From Deltaproteobacteria bacterium (GTDB lineage Bacteria > Desulfobacterota > Desulfobulbia > Desulfobulbales > JAGXFP01), in the NCBI GenBank assembly GCA_020056965.1, contig JAGVGT010000020.1, positions 1 to 46,075 on the forward strand: a DNA stretch of 46,075 bases, written 5' to 3'. This document shows positions 16,439-23,934 of this stretch, one piece after another; within the stretch, counting starts at the first letter, position 1; each line of letters opens with the position of its first letter. The translations under genes and the position numbers were made by a program. Below the pieces are notes generated by a model. The model was given only the letters and a program-made list of their open reading frames with translations, did not search any database and had not been told where the DNA came from.

Positions 16439-17761
16439 ATGCCCATACCTCCCCCCCAACCCGCCGGCCAGTTTCCTTCGACCCTTTCCCGACTGCGGGC
16501 CCTGGGCGAACAGAAACCCCGGCTGCGTTTTGGATATTTAGCGCCCCGGCAGGCGGCCGGCACCCTCCGGTTGGTCTTGCCCTTCCGGCGCAACTGGCTG
16601 CTGATCGCCATTGTCGGGGCTTTCCTGGCGATCTTTGCCGTGCCGCTCTTTGGCGTGCTCGGGCAAATGGGGCCGCAGGACGGCGATCTTTTCTCAATGG
16701 TCTTCACACTCTTCCATCTCTTCTGGGCGCTGGGCTGGTCGGTGGGGGTGGGGATGATCGCTCTGGTCTTCCTGGCTCTGCTTCTGGGTCGCGAGGTGGT
16801 GGTGGTCCGGCCCGAGTCAATTCTGATCCGTCTGGAGCTGCTGGGCCTCGGGGTCGGCGGAGAGTACCAGGCCCGGGGGATCAGTAACTTCCGGCCGGCC
16901 CAGCCCGATGGTGGTGCTGGGACCAGTTGGCGCGGCCCGCACCTGGCCTTCGATTACTACGGAATCCCGGTGGGTTTCGGGTCCGATCTGCTCGGGTCAC
17001 GGGCCTTGGAGATTTTGAATCTGGTTCGCGGTGAGGTAAATTTGCCCGCTGGTGATGACTTTGCCCATGGCGGTCCCACGGCGGCTGTAGCAGGGCCGGA
17101 TGAGGACATCCAGGATAACCTTGAGCGAGATGTCCAGCTGGCCGCCCCGTCGGAAATTACGGCCCTTGCCACCGGTTTGGCAGACGAACTGAGTCCGCTC
17201 TCGACCCTGGCGCTGATCATCGCCAACCTGGTGCCCCTGGCCGGGGTCTGGCTGCTGGGCTGGGACATCGGCGAGATCATGCTGCTTTACTGGGCGGAGA
17301 GCGGCATCATCGGCTTCTTCAACCTACTCAAGATGGCGGTGGTGGGGGGCTGGGTGACCCTCTTTTACGGGCCCTTCTTCGTTGGTCACTATGGCGCCTT
17401 CATGGCCGCCCATCTGCTTTTTGTTTACACCTTTTTCGTGCATGGCGTTCAAGCCCAGGGTGACATCGCCCTGAGCGAGGTGGCCAGCTACTTTATCGCC
17501 CTCTGGCCGGCCCTGCTAGCCCTGGCGGTCAGCCACGGCATCTCCTTCCTGATCAACTTCATCGGGAAGCGCGAATTTGCCGAGAGCACCATCCAGAAAC
17601 AGATGGCCGAGCCGTACAGCCGGATCATGATCATGCATCTCACCATCATCTTCGGCGGCTTCGTGGTCATGGGGCTGGGCAGTTCGCTCCCGGCCTTGCT
17701 GCTGCTGATGGTCGCCAAGATTGGTACCGATCTCCGCGCCCATGCGCGGCAACGCAAGTAA
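16439..17761 (+). CDS. DUF6498-like membrane protein
   Basis: 440 residues. The N-terminal part has two membrane segments (~50-75 and ~85-115) followed by a soluble stretch (~120-240) with a strand-rich 'VVVVRPESILIRLELLGLG' region reminiscent of PH-like membrane domains. Residues ~255-440 form a four- to six-helix membrane domain beginning 'LALIIANLVPLAGVWLLGWD', then 'LLYWAESGIIGFFNLLKM', the DUF6498 signature as I remember it. No catalytic residues are obvious. There is no convincing Shine-Dalgarno at the first ATG. The S1-domain gene follows 20 bases after the stop and may be co-transcribed. Function unknown. Confidence 0.75.
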   Translation: MPIPPPQPAGQFPSTLSRLRALGEQKPRLRFGYLAPRQAAGTLRLVLPFRRNWLLIAIVGAFLAIFAVPLFGVLGQMGPQDGDLFSMVFTLFHLFWALGWSVGVGMIALVFLALLLGREVVVVRPESILIRLELLGLGVGGEYQARGISNFRPAQPDGGAGTSWRGPHLAFDYYGIPVGFGSDLLGSRALEILNLVRGEVNLPAGDDFAHGGPTAAVAGPDEDIQDNLERDVQLAAPSEITALATGLADELSPLSTLALIIANLVPLAGVWLLGWDIGEIMLLYWAESGIIGFFNLLKMAVVGGWVTLFYGPFFVGHYGAFMAAHLLFVYTFFVHGVQAQGDIALSEVASYFIALWPALLALAVSHGISFLINFIGKREFAESTIQKQMAEPYSRIMIMHLTIIFGGFVVMGLGSSLPALLLLMVAKIGTDLRAHARQRK

Positions 17762-17781
17762 CTTCACGACCAGGACAGAAC

Positions 17782-18615
17782 ATGGCAAAGCTCGGCAGAA
17801 TCAACAAGCTTACGGTCACAAGCACGATGGCGTACGGCGCCCACCTGGATGGCGGCGAGTCGGGGGAGATAATTCTACCGAGCCGGGATCTGCCCGAGCA
17901 TTGCCAGCCCGGCGATGAGGTGGTGGTCTTTGTCTACAAGGATGGCGAAGATCGTCTGCGGGCCACCACCCAGAAGCCCCGGGCCACGGTCGGGCGCTTT
18001 GCGACCTTAAGGGTGGTGGCAGTCACCGGCTCGGGCGCCTACCTGGACTGGGGGCTGCAAAGTGATCTCTTTGTGCCGAAGAGCGAGCAGCTGGTCCAGA
18101 TGGTCAAAGGCCGAGTCTATGCGGTGTTCGTCTTGCTGGATGAACAAACCGAGCGGGTCATCGCCTCATCCAAGCTGGAGAAGTTTCTCGACCGCCAGCC
18201 CCCGGACTATGCCGAGGGCGAAGAGGTGGAACTGATCATCTTTGACCAGAGCGATCTGGGCTATAAGGCGGTGGTTAACCAGGCCCATCTGGGCATGCTT
18301 TACAAAAACGAGGTGTTCCAGAGGCTGACCATGGGTCAGCAGTTGACCGGCTATATCAAAAAGGTCCGCGCCGACCAAAAAATTGACCTGGGTCTGAAAA
18401 AACCAGGTTATCAGGGAGTCGAGGATTTTTCCCAGACTATACTTGAAATCATCCAGGCCCAGGGCGGCCGGATCGGGGTCACCGATAAAACCCCTCCGGA
18501 AGAGATCTACGCCCGGTTCGGGGTCAGCAAGAAAACCTTCAAAAAGGCGATCGGCACCCTCTACCAGAAAAGGCTGATCACCATCGACCCCAAGGGGATT
18601 AGTTTGATCGGGTGA
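17782..18615 (+). CDS. cvfB: CvfB-family S1 RNA-binding protein
   Basis: 277 residues with the CvfB/YitL layout: S1-like domains at residues ~5-60, 65-130 ('TLRVVAVTGSGAYLDWGLQS' then DLFVPKSEQ) and 140-215, then a C-terminal winged helix (~225-277, 'PEEIYARFGVSKKTFKKAIG' and 'LYQKRLITID'). The family binds RNA and in Staphylococcus affects virulence-factor expression; in most bacteria the target is unknown. The start at 17782 is the only one that preserves the first strand. It may be in an operon with the upstream membrane protein gene. Confidence 0.92.
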   Translation: MAKLGRINKLTVTSTMAYGAHLDGGESGEIILPSRDLPEHCQPGDEVVVFVYKDGEDRLRATTQKPRATVGRFATLRVVAVTGSGAYLDWGLQSDLFVPKSEQLVQMVKGRVYAVFVLLDEQTERVIASSKLEKFLDRQPPDYAEGEEVELIIFDQSDLGYKAVVNQAHLGMLYKNEVFQRLTMGQQLTGYIKKVRADQKIDLGLKKPGYQGVEDFSQTILEIIQAQGGRIGVTDKTPPEEIYARFGVSKKTFKKAIGTLYQKRLITIDPKGISLIG

Positions 18616-18687
18616 GTGGGGTTGCACGCCGGGGCAAGCCCGCCCCAGTAGCCTTCCTTGTTCCAGTAGTGCCCCAAACCGTTGCGC

Positions 18688-19377
18688 CTATTCATAGCCC
18701 ATGAAGATGTCGGTGCGGATCTGTCCGGGGGCAACGCCAAGACCGGCCAGGTTCTTCTGCATGGCCGCGACCATCACCGGCGGCCCGGAAACCATGCAGG
18801 TCGCTCCCTCAAGGTCTGCCACCACAGCGGCGATGATCTCGTCGGTAATGTACCCCCGATAGGATCCGGCCACCCCTTGGGGATCGGCCAGGACGTGGAC
18901 CAGCCGGTAGCCGGGTAAGCCAAGTCCTTCCAGTTCTTCCCGGAAGGCGATATCAGCCGCGTGCAAATTTCCATAGATCAGAATGGTCTGAGCGGGCCGG
19001 GCCGTCTGCCCTGTCAGGGATTTAAGAATGCTGCGGATCGGGGTGATGCCGATGCCGCCGGCCAGCAGCACCAGGCTTTTCTCGGAGCCGTCCAGGGTAA
19101 AGTGGCCGCTGGGGCCTTTTACCTTGAAGACCTCGCCGGCGGCCAGGCCCTGCAGCTTGTCGCAGAAGGGGCTGCCGGTCAGTCGCTTGGTGAATTCGAG
19201 AAAATCGCGTTCCGCCGGGGCCTCGCTCAGGGACAGGGGATGCACCAGGCCAGCCCCGAGATCGACGATCACATACTGGCCGGCGCGGAAGGTGAACCCC
19301 GCCGGGCGGCTGAATCGGTAGCTGACGGCGGAAGCTGTTCGTTTGACGCTTTCGATGAAGGTGACGGAATATTCCAT
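18688..19377 (-). CDS. Ferredoxin-NADP reductase-like FAD oxidoreductase
   Basis: 229 residues from the ATG at 19377, preceded by GAGG. An upstream extension to 19452 has no homology and is rejected. The FAD domain shows 'FRAGQYVIVDLG' and 'HPLSLSEAP', a variant of the RPYSxxS flavin motif with His in place of Arg. The NAD(P) domain carries 'LLAGGIGITPIRSILKSL' and ends in 'CMVSGPPVMVAAM' and 'RTDIFMGYE'. It lacks an attached 2Fe-2S domain, so it probably passes electrons between NAD(P)H and a separate partner. It is convergent with cvfB, and no partner gene is adjacent. Confidence 0.88.
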   Translation of the reverse strand: MEYSVTFIESVKRTASAVSYRFSRPAGFTFRAGQYVIVDLGAGLVHPLSLSEAPAERDFLEFTKRLTGSPFCDKLQGLAAGEVFKVKGPSGHFTLDGSEKSLVLLAGGIGITPIRSILKSLTGQTARPAQTILIYGNLHAADIAFREELEGLGLPGYRLVHVLADPQGVAGSYRGYITDEIIAAVVADLEGATCMVSGPPVMVAAMQKNLAGLGVAPGQIRTDIFMGYE

Positions 19378-19472
19378 AACATGACCTCGGTTGGTGGTGA
19401 GCGATTGTGAACGATACCCGAGGCTACCATAACAGGCCCGGCCCGCCGGCAAGGCTTCCGCCAGCGGGCCGG

Positions 19473-19619
19473 TTATTTGGGCCAGAGCAGGTAGAGATAA
19501 CCGCCGTAGGTCAGCAGATAGACCAGCCCGCCGATCCTGCCCAGCTGTTTGCTACCGGCCAGGAAGGGCAGAGACAATCCTCCCGTCAGCATCATAAAGA
19601 TGGGGTCGATGGCAGTGCA
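19473..19619 (-). pseudogene. 3' remnant of a Ca2+/Na+ antiporter-like gene
   Basis: The minus-strand frame ending in TAA at 19473-19475 reads TAIDPIFMMLTGG, then 'LSLPFLAGSKQLGRIGGLVY' and LLTYGGYLYLLWPK. This resembles the last ~45 residues of CaCA-family antiporters, with the final helix and the LGRxxGxxxLxxY pattern. No start or upstream domain exists: just above it the strand is occupied by the DUF11-like gene, whose stop is at 19621. It is best read as a truncated leftover of a longer gene lost by deletion or insertion. The family call is from pattern memory. Confidence 0.5.
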
Positions 19620-19620
19620 T

Positions 19621-20115
19621 CTATTTGATTATTGCACGGAAACCGAGCTCGCCGGATTGTCCGGCGGCCAGTTGGCCTTTATAAGTCCAGCGAATGTGGG
19701 TGTATTGCCTTGGTAGGGCTGGGTATTCATAGCCGTCCGCACCTTTGACATTGAGGCTTCCCGCTTCTCCAAAAGTCCTGCCGCCATCCACCGAGAATAC
19801 GATTTCGCAATTCTCACCGAAGGCGCTGCCCGCCTTGTATTCGGTGTCAACCGGGATCGGGTTGTTGATAACGATGTCGCTCGCCGTTTCGCTGCCGACG
19901 TTTTCGAAGGTGTTGGTGTAAATTACCTCGGTGCCGGGAACTGCCTTGATGGGGGAGCTGCGTGTGATCTCTTTTATGCCGTTGTTGACAACTTCTACTT
20001 CGATTTCAGCTAAGCTTTTTACTTTGATGGTTGGCTCGGCCGCTTGTACACCGAGCGAGAAAACGCCCAGCAGAATAAACAGGTTGGCGAAGATCACTAA
20101 ACGGGAAATACGCAT
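19621..20115 (-). CDS. Secreted DUF11-like surface protein
   Basis: 164 residues with a clear signal peptide: 'MRISRLVIFANLFILLGVFS' then LGVQA|AEP, signal peptidase I site after residue 25. The mature part is a single Ig-like beta domain of the DUF11/conserved-repeat type: 'VPGTEVIYTNTFENVGSETA', 'SDIVINNPIPVDTEYKAGSA', 'IRWTYKGQLAAGQSGELGFR'. Such domains occur in exported or surface proteins and have no known enzymatic activity. A strong Shine-Dalgarno (AAGGAGG) precedes the ATG. It stands alone; the antiporter remnant follows its stop on the same strand. The mature part has a single cysteine, in 'GENCEIVFS'. Confidence 0.85.
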   Translation of the reverse strand: MRISRLVIFANLFILLGVFSLGVQAAEPTIKVKSLAEIEVEVVNNGIKEITRSSPIKAVPGTEVIYTNTFENVGSETASDIVINNPIPVDTEYKAGSAFGENCEIVFSVDGGRTFGEAGSLNVKGADGYEYPALPRQYTHIRWTYKGQLAAGQSGELGFRAIIK

Positions 20116-20529
20116 AACAGCCTCCTTAAAATTACTAATAGTTGCGCGTAGGGTGATGACGGCATCTTGCCGGGGCGCAACATTTCCCAGCGAAACGCAA
20201 ACGGTCAGCTAACTTTAGGCAAAGCAATTAACGAGCCAGACAAATCCTGCGGATACAGAGAGTGCAATTGTCCTGTTACACAGCGGGAAAACGGCAAGAT
20301 GGGTGGCGCTGAGAAATAAAAACTGTGCGCAGGTGAGCCGCCAGGTTTAACGTAGCTGTCACATGTGATGGATCACAAGTATGGCTTCATCGAACACCTC
20401 ATGAACACCGATGGCAATGGCGGTGCTCCAAATTCTCTGGGGTGTTTGAATAACCGAGGAAGGAGGCAAGAAGGTAAAAAATACGAAAGGGGTGAAAAAA
20501 TGGGTCAATCGCAAAAAAAAGGCAAAAAA
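20116..20529. other. Intergenic region with CRP/FNR-like palindromes
   Basis: Between the DUF11-like gene and the transposase unit. It contains overlapping palindromes at 20359-20377 and a possible small plus-strand reading frame (20500-20556) preceded by purine-rich GAAAGGGGTG and, further up, GGAAGGAGG. Nothing else was recognised. Confidence 0.5.
20359..20377. promoter_or_regulatory. Overlapping CRP/FNR-like palindromes
   Basis: TCACATGTGA (20359-20368) and TGTGATGGATCACA (20364-20377; TGTGA-N4-TCACA) share their central half-site. TGTGA half-sites are typical of CRP-family regulators, although E. coli CRP sites have six central bases rather than four. Which gene is controlled is unclear: the small plus-strand frame at 20500 or the minus-strand gene starting at 20115. 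Confidence 0.4.
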
Positions 20530-20556
20530 GGGGCCAAGTCCGCTTTTAGCTTTTAA
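20500..20556 (+). pseudogene. Small basic reading frame interrupted by transposase end
   Basis: ATG at 20500 preceded by GAAAGGGGTGAAAA gives an 18-residue Lys/Gly-rich peptide (MGQSQKKGKKGAKSAFSF). From 20530 its codons lie inside the 27-base inverted end of the transposase unit, so the native C terminus was probably cut off by the insertion. A longer in-frame start at 20365 exists but looks non-coding. Expression is not demonstrated. Confidence 0.3.
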
Positions 20557-21565
20557 CCATTATACTTTTCATCTTTTTTAGAATCTTCCGGAAGTCACGA
20601 TCTTTTGCCTCGCGTTGTTTCATCCGATCAATAACGCTACCGACCGTGCTGTAGTTGCTGATTTCGAAGTGCTTGCCAATTTCCGGCATGGTCTTCCTGG
20701 TCAGAACACGCACTAAATAGATTGCTAAATCGCGGGGTAAGTTTTCTTGCCCCCGGCGCGAAGTTAATAACTGTTCCTTAGTCACCTGAAAGTGCTGGCA
20801 GGTAGTGGCGATAATTTCCTGGGCCGAAGGGGCAAGCAATCGCGATTCGGGAATCTCGTCGCGGAAACTTAGATGGCTAAAATATTCCTTGAGCCATTGT
20901 TTGAAGCTGTCTCCTCCCAAGACAGAAGGAAGATTCTTGAGTGAATAGAACCGTTCAGTTTCTTCAGAGTCATCCAGTGAAACGAACTTTCTATAGGAAG
21001 CCTGTCGTCCGTTTCGTTTTTTGCTGAGCATGGACAACAAGAACTCCTTGTGGAGCCACTCCCATCTCTTGGCGTTCGAAAGATAGCCGTGGTGGCTGCT
21101 CCAAGGAAAATCATTTACGTCCTCTACCAATCCGGCCCGGAGAGGATTCCTGTGAATATAGCGCAACACTTCGAGGAGGTGGCTGTCTTCTTCAATGAGA
21201 ACCGCTTTATATCGACCACGGAATAACTGGCCCTCAATCTCCCGGCGCCGATTGAAACGCTGGGTATAGATTCCGTTAATGTGCCGCATACCGCGAGAGA
21301 GATTGGCGTCTGGAGTCTGAACCAGAATGTGGTAGTGGTTCGACATCAGGCAATAGGCGGCGATCTTGAGGTTCCACAACTCTGCCGCCTCCTGAAGAAC
21401 CTTGATGAAGGACTGATAATCCACGGGAGTCGAGAAGATATTTTCTCTACGACGCCCCCGGTTCATGACATGATACCAAGCCCCGGGAAATTCTATGCGT
21501 AATGGTCTGGACATAAGTGCATATTAACCAAGTTTGAATTAAAAGCCAAGAGCGGACTTGACCCC
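20530..21565. mobile_element. IS200-like/RAYT transposase unit with inverted ends
   Basis: The unit is bounded by a 27-base inverted repeat: 20530-20556 and 21539-21565 match at 24 of 27 positions, sharing cores TTAAAAGC and AGCGGACTTG on the minus and plus strands respectively. The transposase gene lies between and its stop codon is within the left repeat. A third partial copy (17 exact bases, AAAAGCCAAGAGCGGAC) lies outside at 21595-21611. Y1 transposases usually recognise hairpins rather than simple inverted ends, so these may be REP-like sites. Confidence 0.7.
20546..21514 (-). CDS. REP-associated Y1 (HUH) transposase with DnaA-like C terminus
   Basis: 322 residues. The N-terminal Y1_Tnp domain (~1-130) shows the RAYT blocks 'GAWYHVMNRG', 'AYCLMSNHYHILVQ' (HUH motif His60-Tyr-His62), 'GIYTQRFNRR' (likely catalytic Tyr83) and 'GQLFRGRYKAVLIEED'. 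The C-terminal ~100 residues contain 'RDLAIYLVRVLTRKTMPEIG' followed by KHFEISNYSTVGSVI, closely resembling DnaA domain IV, a DNA-binding helix-turn-helix. The enzyme cuts and joins single-stranded DNA at hairpins. RAYTs are usually single-copy, domesticated and vertically inherited rather than actively transposing. There is no Shine-Dalgarno before the ATG. Confidence 0.9.
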   Translation of the reverse strand: MSRPLRIEFPGAWYHVMNRGRRRENIFSTPVDYQSFIKVLQEAAELWNLKIAAYCLMSNHYHILVQTPDANLSRGMRHINGIYTQRFNRRREIEGQLFRGRYKAVLIEEDSHLLEVLRYIHRNPLRAGLVEDVNDFPWSSHHGYLSNAKRWEWLHKEFLLSMLSKKRNGRQASYRKFVSLDDSEETERFYSLKNLPSVLGGDSFKQWLKEYFSHLSFRDEIPESRLLAPSAQEIIATTCQHFQVTKEQLLTSRRGQENLPRDLAIYLVRVLTRKTMPEIGKHFEISNYSTVGSVIDRMKQREAKDRDFRKILKKMKSIMVKS

Positions 21566-21611
21566 CTTTTGTGTGACCCCCTTTTGTGACCCACAAAAGC
21601 CAAGAGCGGAC
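21559..21611. repeat. Tandem 15-mers and hairpin beside the RAYT unit
   Basis: TGACCCCCTTTTGTG occurs twice in tandem (21559-21573, 21574-21588). It is followed by CTTTTGTG-ACC-CACAAAAG (21581-21588 with 21592-21599), an 8-base stem with a 3-base loop, and the second copy of AAAAGCCAAGAGCGGAC (21595-21611). Such hairpins are the expected RAYT recognition sites. Confidence 0.65.
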
Positions 21612-21742
21612 AGACCGGACCCCTTTTCTTCGTGTTTTAAGAAATACCTGTGGTCGAAGGGCCTTGCCTTCTTGACCGACCAGATAACAGGTGCTAATTT
21701 GTGGTCTGTTATCTGGTCCGGATAAGCATGGGAGGAGGTACC

Positions 21743-22012
21743 ATGAATACCAAGTTTTCCGAAGACATCGTTCCGCTCAGTGACCTCAAGATCAATCCCG
21801 GCAAGATCGTCAAGCAGGTTCAGGAAGTCCATCGGCCGGTGGTGTTGACCAGCCGGGGGAGGGGAGTCGCCGTGGTCCAGGCCTTGCAGGACTACGAGGC
21901 CGGCGTTGAACGGGAGGCCTTCATGAAGGCGGTGGTCAAAGGGATGACCGACCTGGAAGAGGGGCGGGAATTCACCCTGGCCGAGGTCAGGAAACGGCTG
22001 GACCTTGCCTGA
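21743..22012 (+). CDS. Phd/YefM-type antitoxin
   Basis: 89 residues from the ATG at 21743 with GGAGGAGG upstream; the longer frame from 21701 is rejected. The N-terminal segment 'DIVPLSDLKINPGKIVKQVQ' followed by RPVVLTSRGRGVAVVQALQDYE is the Phd/YefM DNA-binding fold. The C-terminal helix (~60-89) would wrap the toxin. Antitoxins of this type neutralise the toxin and repress their own operon together with it. The toxin ATG begins one base after this gene's stop. Confidence 0.88.
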   Translation: MNTKFSEDIVPLSDLKINPGKIVKQVQEVHRPVVLTSRGRGVAVVQALQDYEAGVEREAFMKAVVKGMTDLEEGREFTLAEVRKRLDLA

Positions 22013-22013
22013 G

Positions 22014-22313
22014 ATGGGACGAAAAATCGCCATCTTTTTTGCCGCCTCGGCCCTGGCCGATCTTGAAGAGATCCTGGACTACTACCAGGAACAGGCGGTT
22101 CCCCAAGTCGGGCAACGACTGGTGAGCGGGATTCTCGCGGATATCGAACTGCTGGCGGCCCAACCGGAGATGGGCCGTGTCGTGCCGGAATTCGAACTGG
22201 ATTTACTGCGTGAATTGATCCTCCCGCCTTTCCGTATCGTCTATCGCCGCGATGCGAACCGGATCAGAATCGTCCGGGTCTGGCGCAGTGAAAGAATGTT
22301 GGTCCTGCCGTAA
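22014..22313 (+). CDS. RelE/ParE-family toxin
   Basis: 99 residues when started at the ATG at 22014; a TTG at 22005 is in frame but less likely. Features are the N-terminal helices 'ASALADLEEILDYYQEQAVP' and the C-terminal strand block 'LPPFRIVYRRDANRIRIVRV' ending in WRSERML, typical of the RelE/ParE superfamily. Whether it cleaves ribosome-bound mRNA (RelE-like) or inhibits gyrase (ParE-like) cannot be told. The RIVY and VWRSER patterns are more ParE/RelE2-like. It forms a two-gene module with the antitoxin upstream; the Nudix gene starts 6 bases after its stop. Confidence 0.88.
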   Translation: MGRKIAIFFAASALADLEEILDYYQEQAVPQVGQRLVSGILADIELLAAQPEMGRVVPEFELDLLRELILPPFRIVYRRDANRIRIVRVWRSERMLVLP

Positions 22314-22319
22314 GGGTAA

Positions 22320-22853
22320 ATGATGGCCGACAAATCACCTATCCCGCAAGTGAACAAGCACCACCCTGAAACCCCGGATCCCGGCGGCGCAATCCCCCAG
22401 ACCTTCCGCGCCGGGGTAGGAGCGTTGATCGTCAACCGGGCCGGTCTCATTCTCCTCCTCGAACGGCGGGACAGGCCCGGCTCCTGGCAGATGGCGCAGG
22501 GCGGGCTCGATCCCGGGGAAAATCCGGAAGAGGGCGTGCTTCGCGAAGTGGCCGAGGAAACCGGCATCGAAGCCACCGACCTGCAGAAGATCGTCGCGGT
22601 GGACCGCTTGCTGGCCTACGAACTTCCCGCACAGCTCCGCAATAAGAAAACCGGCCGGGGCCAGGTGCAGTACTGGTTCATCTTCAGTTTTACCGGCAGC
22701 GACGACCTGATCACCCTCGGCGACGGCCAGGAATTCGTCAGGTGGGAGTGGGTTTCGATGGTCGAGGCGGTGGCGAGAGTGGTTGCCTTCAAGAAAACCG
22801 TCTATCGGGAACTGGCCGAATATTACCGGCGCGAGGTCGGCAAGACCGCTTAA
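22320..22853 (+). CDS. Nudix hydrolase, RppH-like
   Basis: 177 residues. The Nudix box GX5EX7REUXEEXGU is complete ('GGLDPGENPEEGVLREVAEE' then TGIEA), preceded by 'GSWQMAQ' like the WQxPQGG of RppH and dinucleoside polyphosphate hydrolases. C-terminal 'VQYWFIFSFTGSDDLITL' and 'FVRWEWVSMVEAVARVVAFK' also match RppH. RppH removes pyrophosphate from the 5' end of mRNA and starts decay; Ap4A hydrolysis is an alternative. About 25 N-terminal residues precede the usual family start, so an internal start is possible. It lies 6 bases from the toxin gene and may be co-transcribed with it. Confidence 0.85.
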   Translation: MMADKSPIPQVNKHHPETPDPGGAIPQTFRAGVGALIVNRAGLILLLERRDRPGSWQMAQGGLDPGENPEEGVLREVAEETGIEATDLQKIVAVDRLLAYELPAQLRNKKTGRGQVQYWFIFSFTGSDDLITLGDGQEFVRWEWVSMVEAVARVVAFKKTVYRELAEYYRREVGKTA

Positions 22854-23094
22854 GCAGCGGGCGGCGGCAGCTCCCAGCCCCACGAACGTTTTGGTGAGGA
22901 AGGGAACCAACCTGAACCGCCCTGCCTTCTCTGTTTCGCCCCCAACTCCCGGCCCGATTAACGGTTGCTTTTTGAGGGCCTAAAAATTAAGATGCTCTTC
23001 CGTTTTTTTAAGTTTTCTTCCCCGGTCCACCCGAATATCATCAACTGCAGCGGACCAGGTAGTTCACAGCCACCTTTCAGGAGTTTTCAGCACC

Positions 23095-23934
23095 ATGTGG
23101 GAATATACCGATTTAGTTAAGGAACACTTTTTAAACCCCCGCAACGTCGGGGAGGTCGAGAACGCCAACGGGATCGGCGAGGTCGGCTCGCTGGCCTGCG
23201 GCGACGCCCTCAAACTGACGATCCGGGTCGATGAGAATCAGATCATCGCCGATGCCAAGTTCAAGACCTTCGGTTGCGCCAGCGCCATCGCCTCTTCCTC
23301 GGCTTTAACCGAGATGATCAAGGGTATGCCCCTGGACGATGCGGCCAAGATCACCAACGAGGATATTGCCGAATTTTTGGGTGGTCTGCCCAAGGAGAAG
23401 ATGCACTGCTCGGTGATGGGGCGCGAGGCCCTGGAGGCGGCGATTGCCAGCTATCGCGGGGTCAAGCTGCCGATGGCCGAAGGCGAGGTGGTCTGCGAGT
23501 GTTTCGGGGTCACCGATCTGGAGGTCAAGCGGGCGATTGCCGAATCCAACCTGCACACGGTCGAGGAGATCACCAACTTCACCAAGGCCGGCGGCGGCTG
23601 CGGCAAGTGCCATGACCGGCTCCAGGAGCTTCTCGACGAGGTGCGCCAGGGCGCGGTCCAGTTGGCCATCCCCGACCAGCGCCCCAAGCGGATGACCACC
23701 ATCCAGAAGATCAAGCTGATCGAGGAGGTCCTGGAGCGGGAGATCCGCCCGGCCCTGCGCAAGGATGGCGGCGACATCGAGCTGATCGACGTGGACGGCG
23801 ACACCGTCATCGTCTCCCTGCGCGGCTCCTGCGTCAGCTGCAAGAAATCCCAGACCACCCTCAAGGAATATGTCGAAAAGAAGCTGCGGGAACAGGTCCT
23901 CGACACCTTGACCGTAGAGGAGGGCAGGGCATGA
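23095..23934 (+). CDS. nifU: NifU Fe-S cluster scaffold (full-length)
   Basis: 279 residues with all three NifU modules: N-terminal IscU-like scaffold (1-~125; Cys in 'SLACGDALKL', 'FGCASAIASSS' and 'MHCSVMG'), a central BFD-type [2Fe-2S] domain (~133-185; 'VVCECFGVTDLEVKRAI', 'GGGCGKCHDRL') and a C-terminal NifU domain (~205-275; CX2C in 'GSCVSCKKSQTTL'). It assembles Fe-S clusters using sulfur from NifS, whose gene overlaps by 4 bases. No nif structural genes are nearby, so this is probably the general cluster-assembly system, as in some epsilon- and deltaproteobacteria. An upstream AGGAG is present. Confidence 0.95.
   Translation: MWEYTDLVKEHFLNPRNVGEVENANGIGEVGSLACGDALKLTIRVDENQIIADAKFKTFGCASAIASSSALTEMIKGMPLDDAAKITNEDIAEFLGGLPKEKMHCSVMGREALEAAIASYRGVKLPMAEGEVVCECFGVTDLEVKRAIAESNLHTVEEITNFTKAGGGCGKCHDRLQELLDEVRQGAVQLAIPDQRPKRMTTIQKIKLIEEVLEREIRPALRKDGGDIELIDVDGDTVIVSLRGSCVSCKKSQTTLKEYVEKKLREQVLDTLTVEEGRA

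Noticed and set aside
20365-20556. 63-codon plus-strand frame as a full gene
   Set aside because: No ribosome site at 20365 and atypical composition; only the last 18 codons from 20500 have a plausible leader, and these run into the transposase end.
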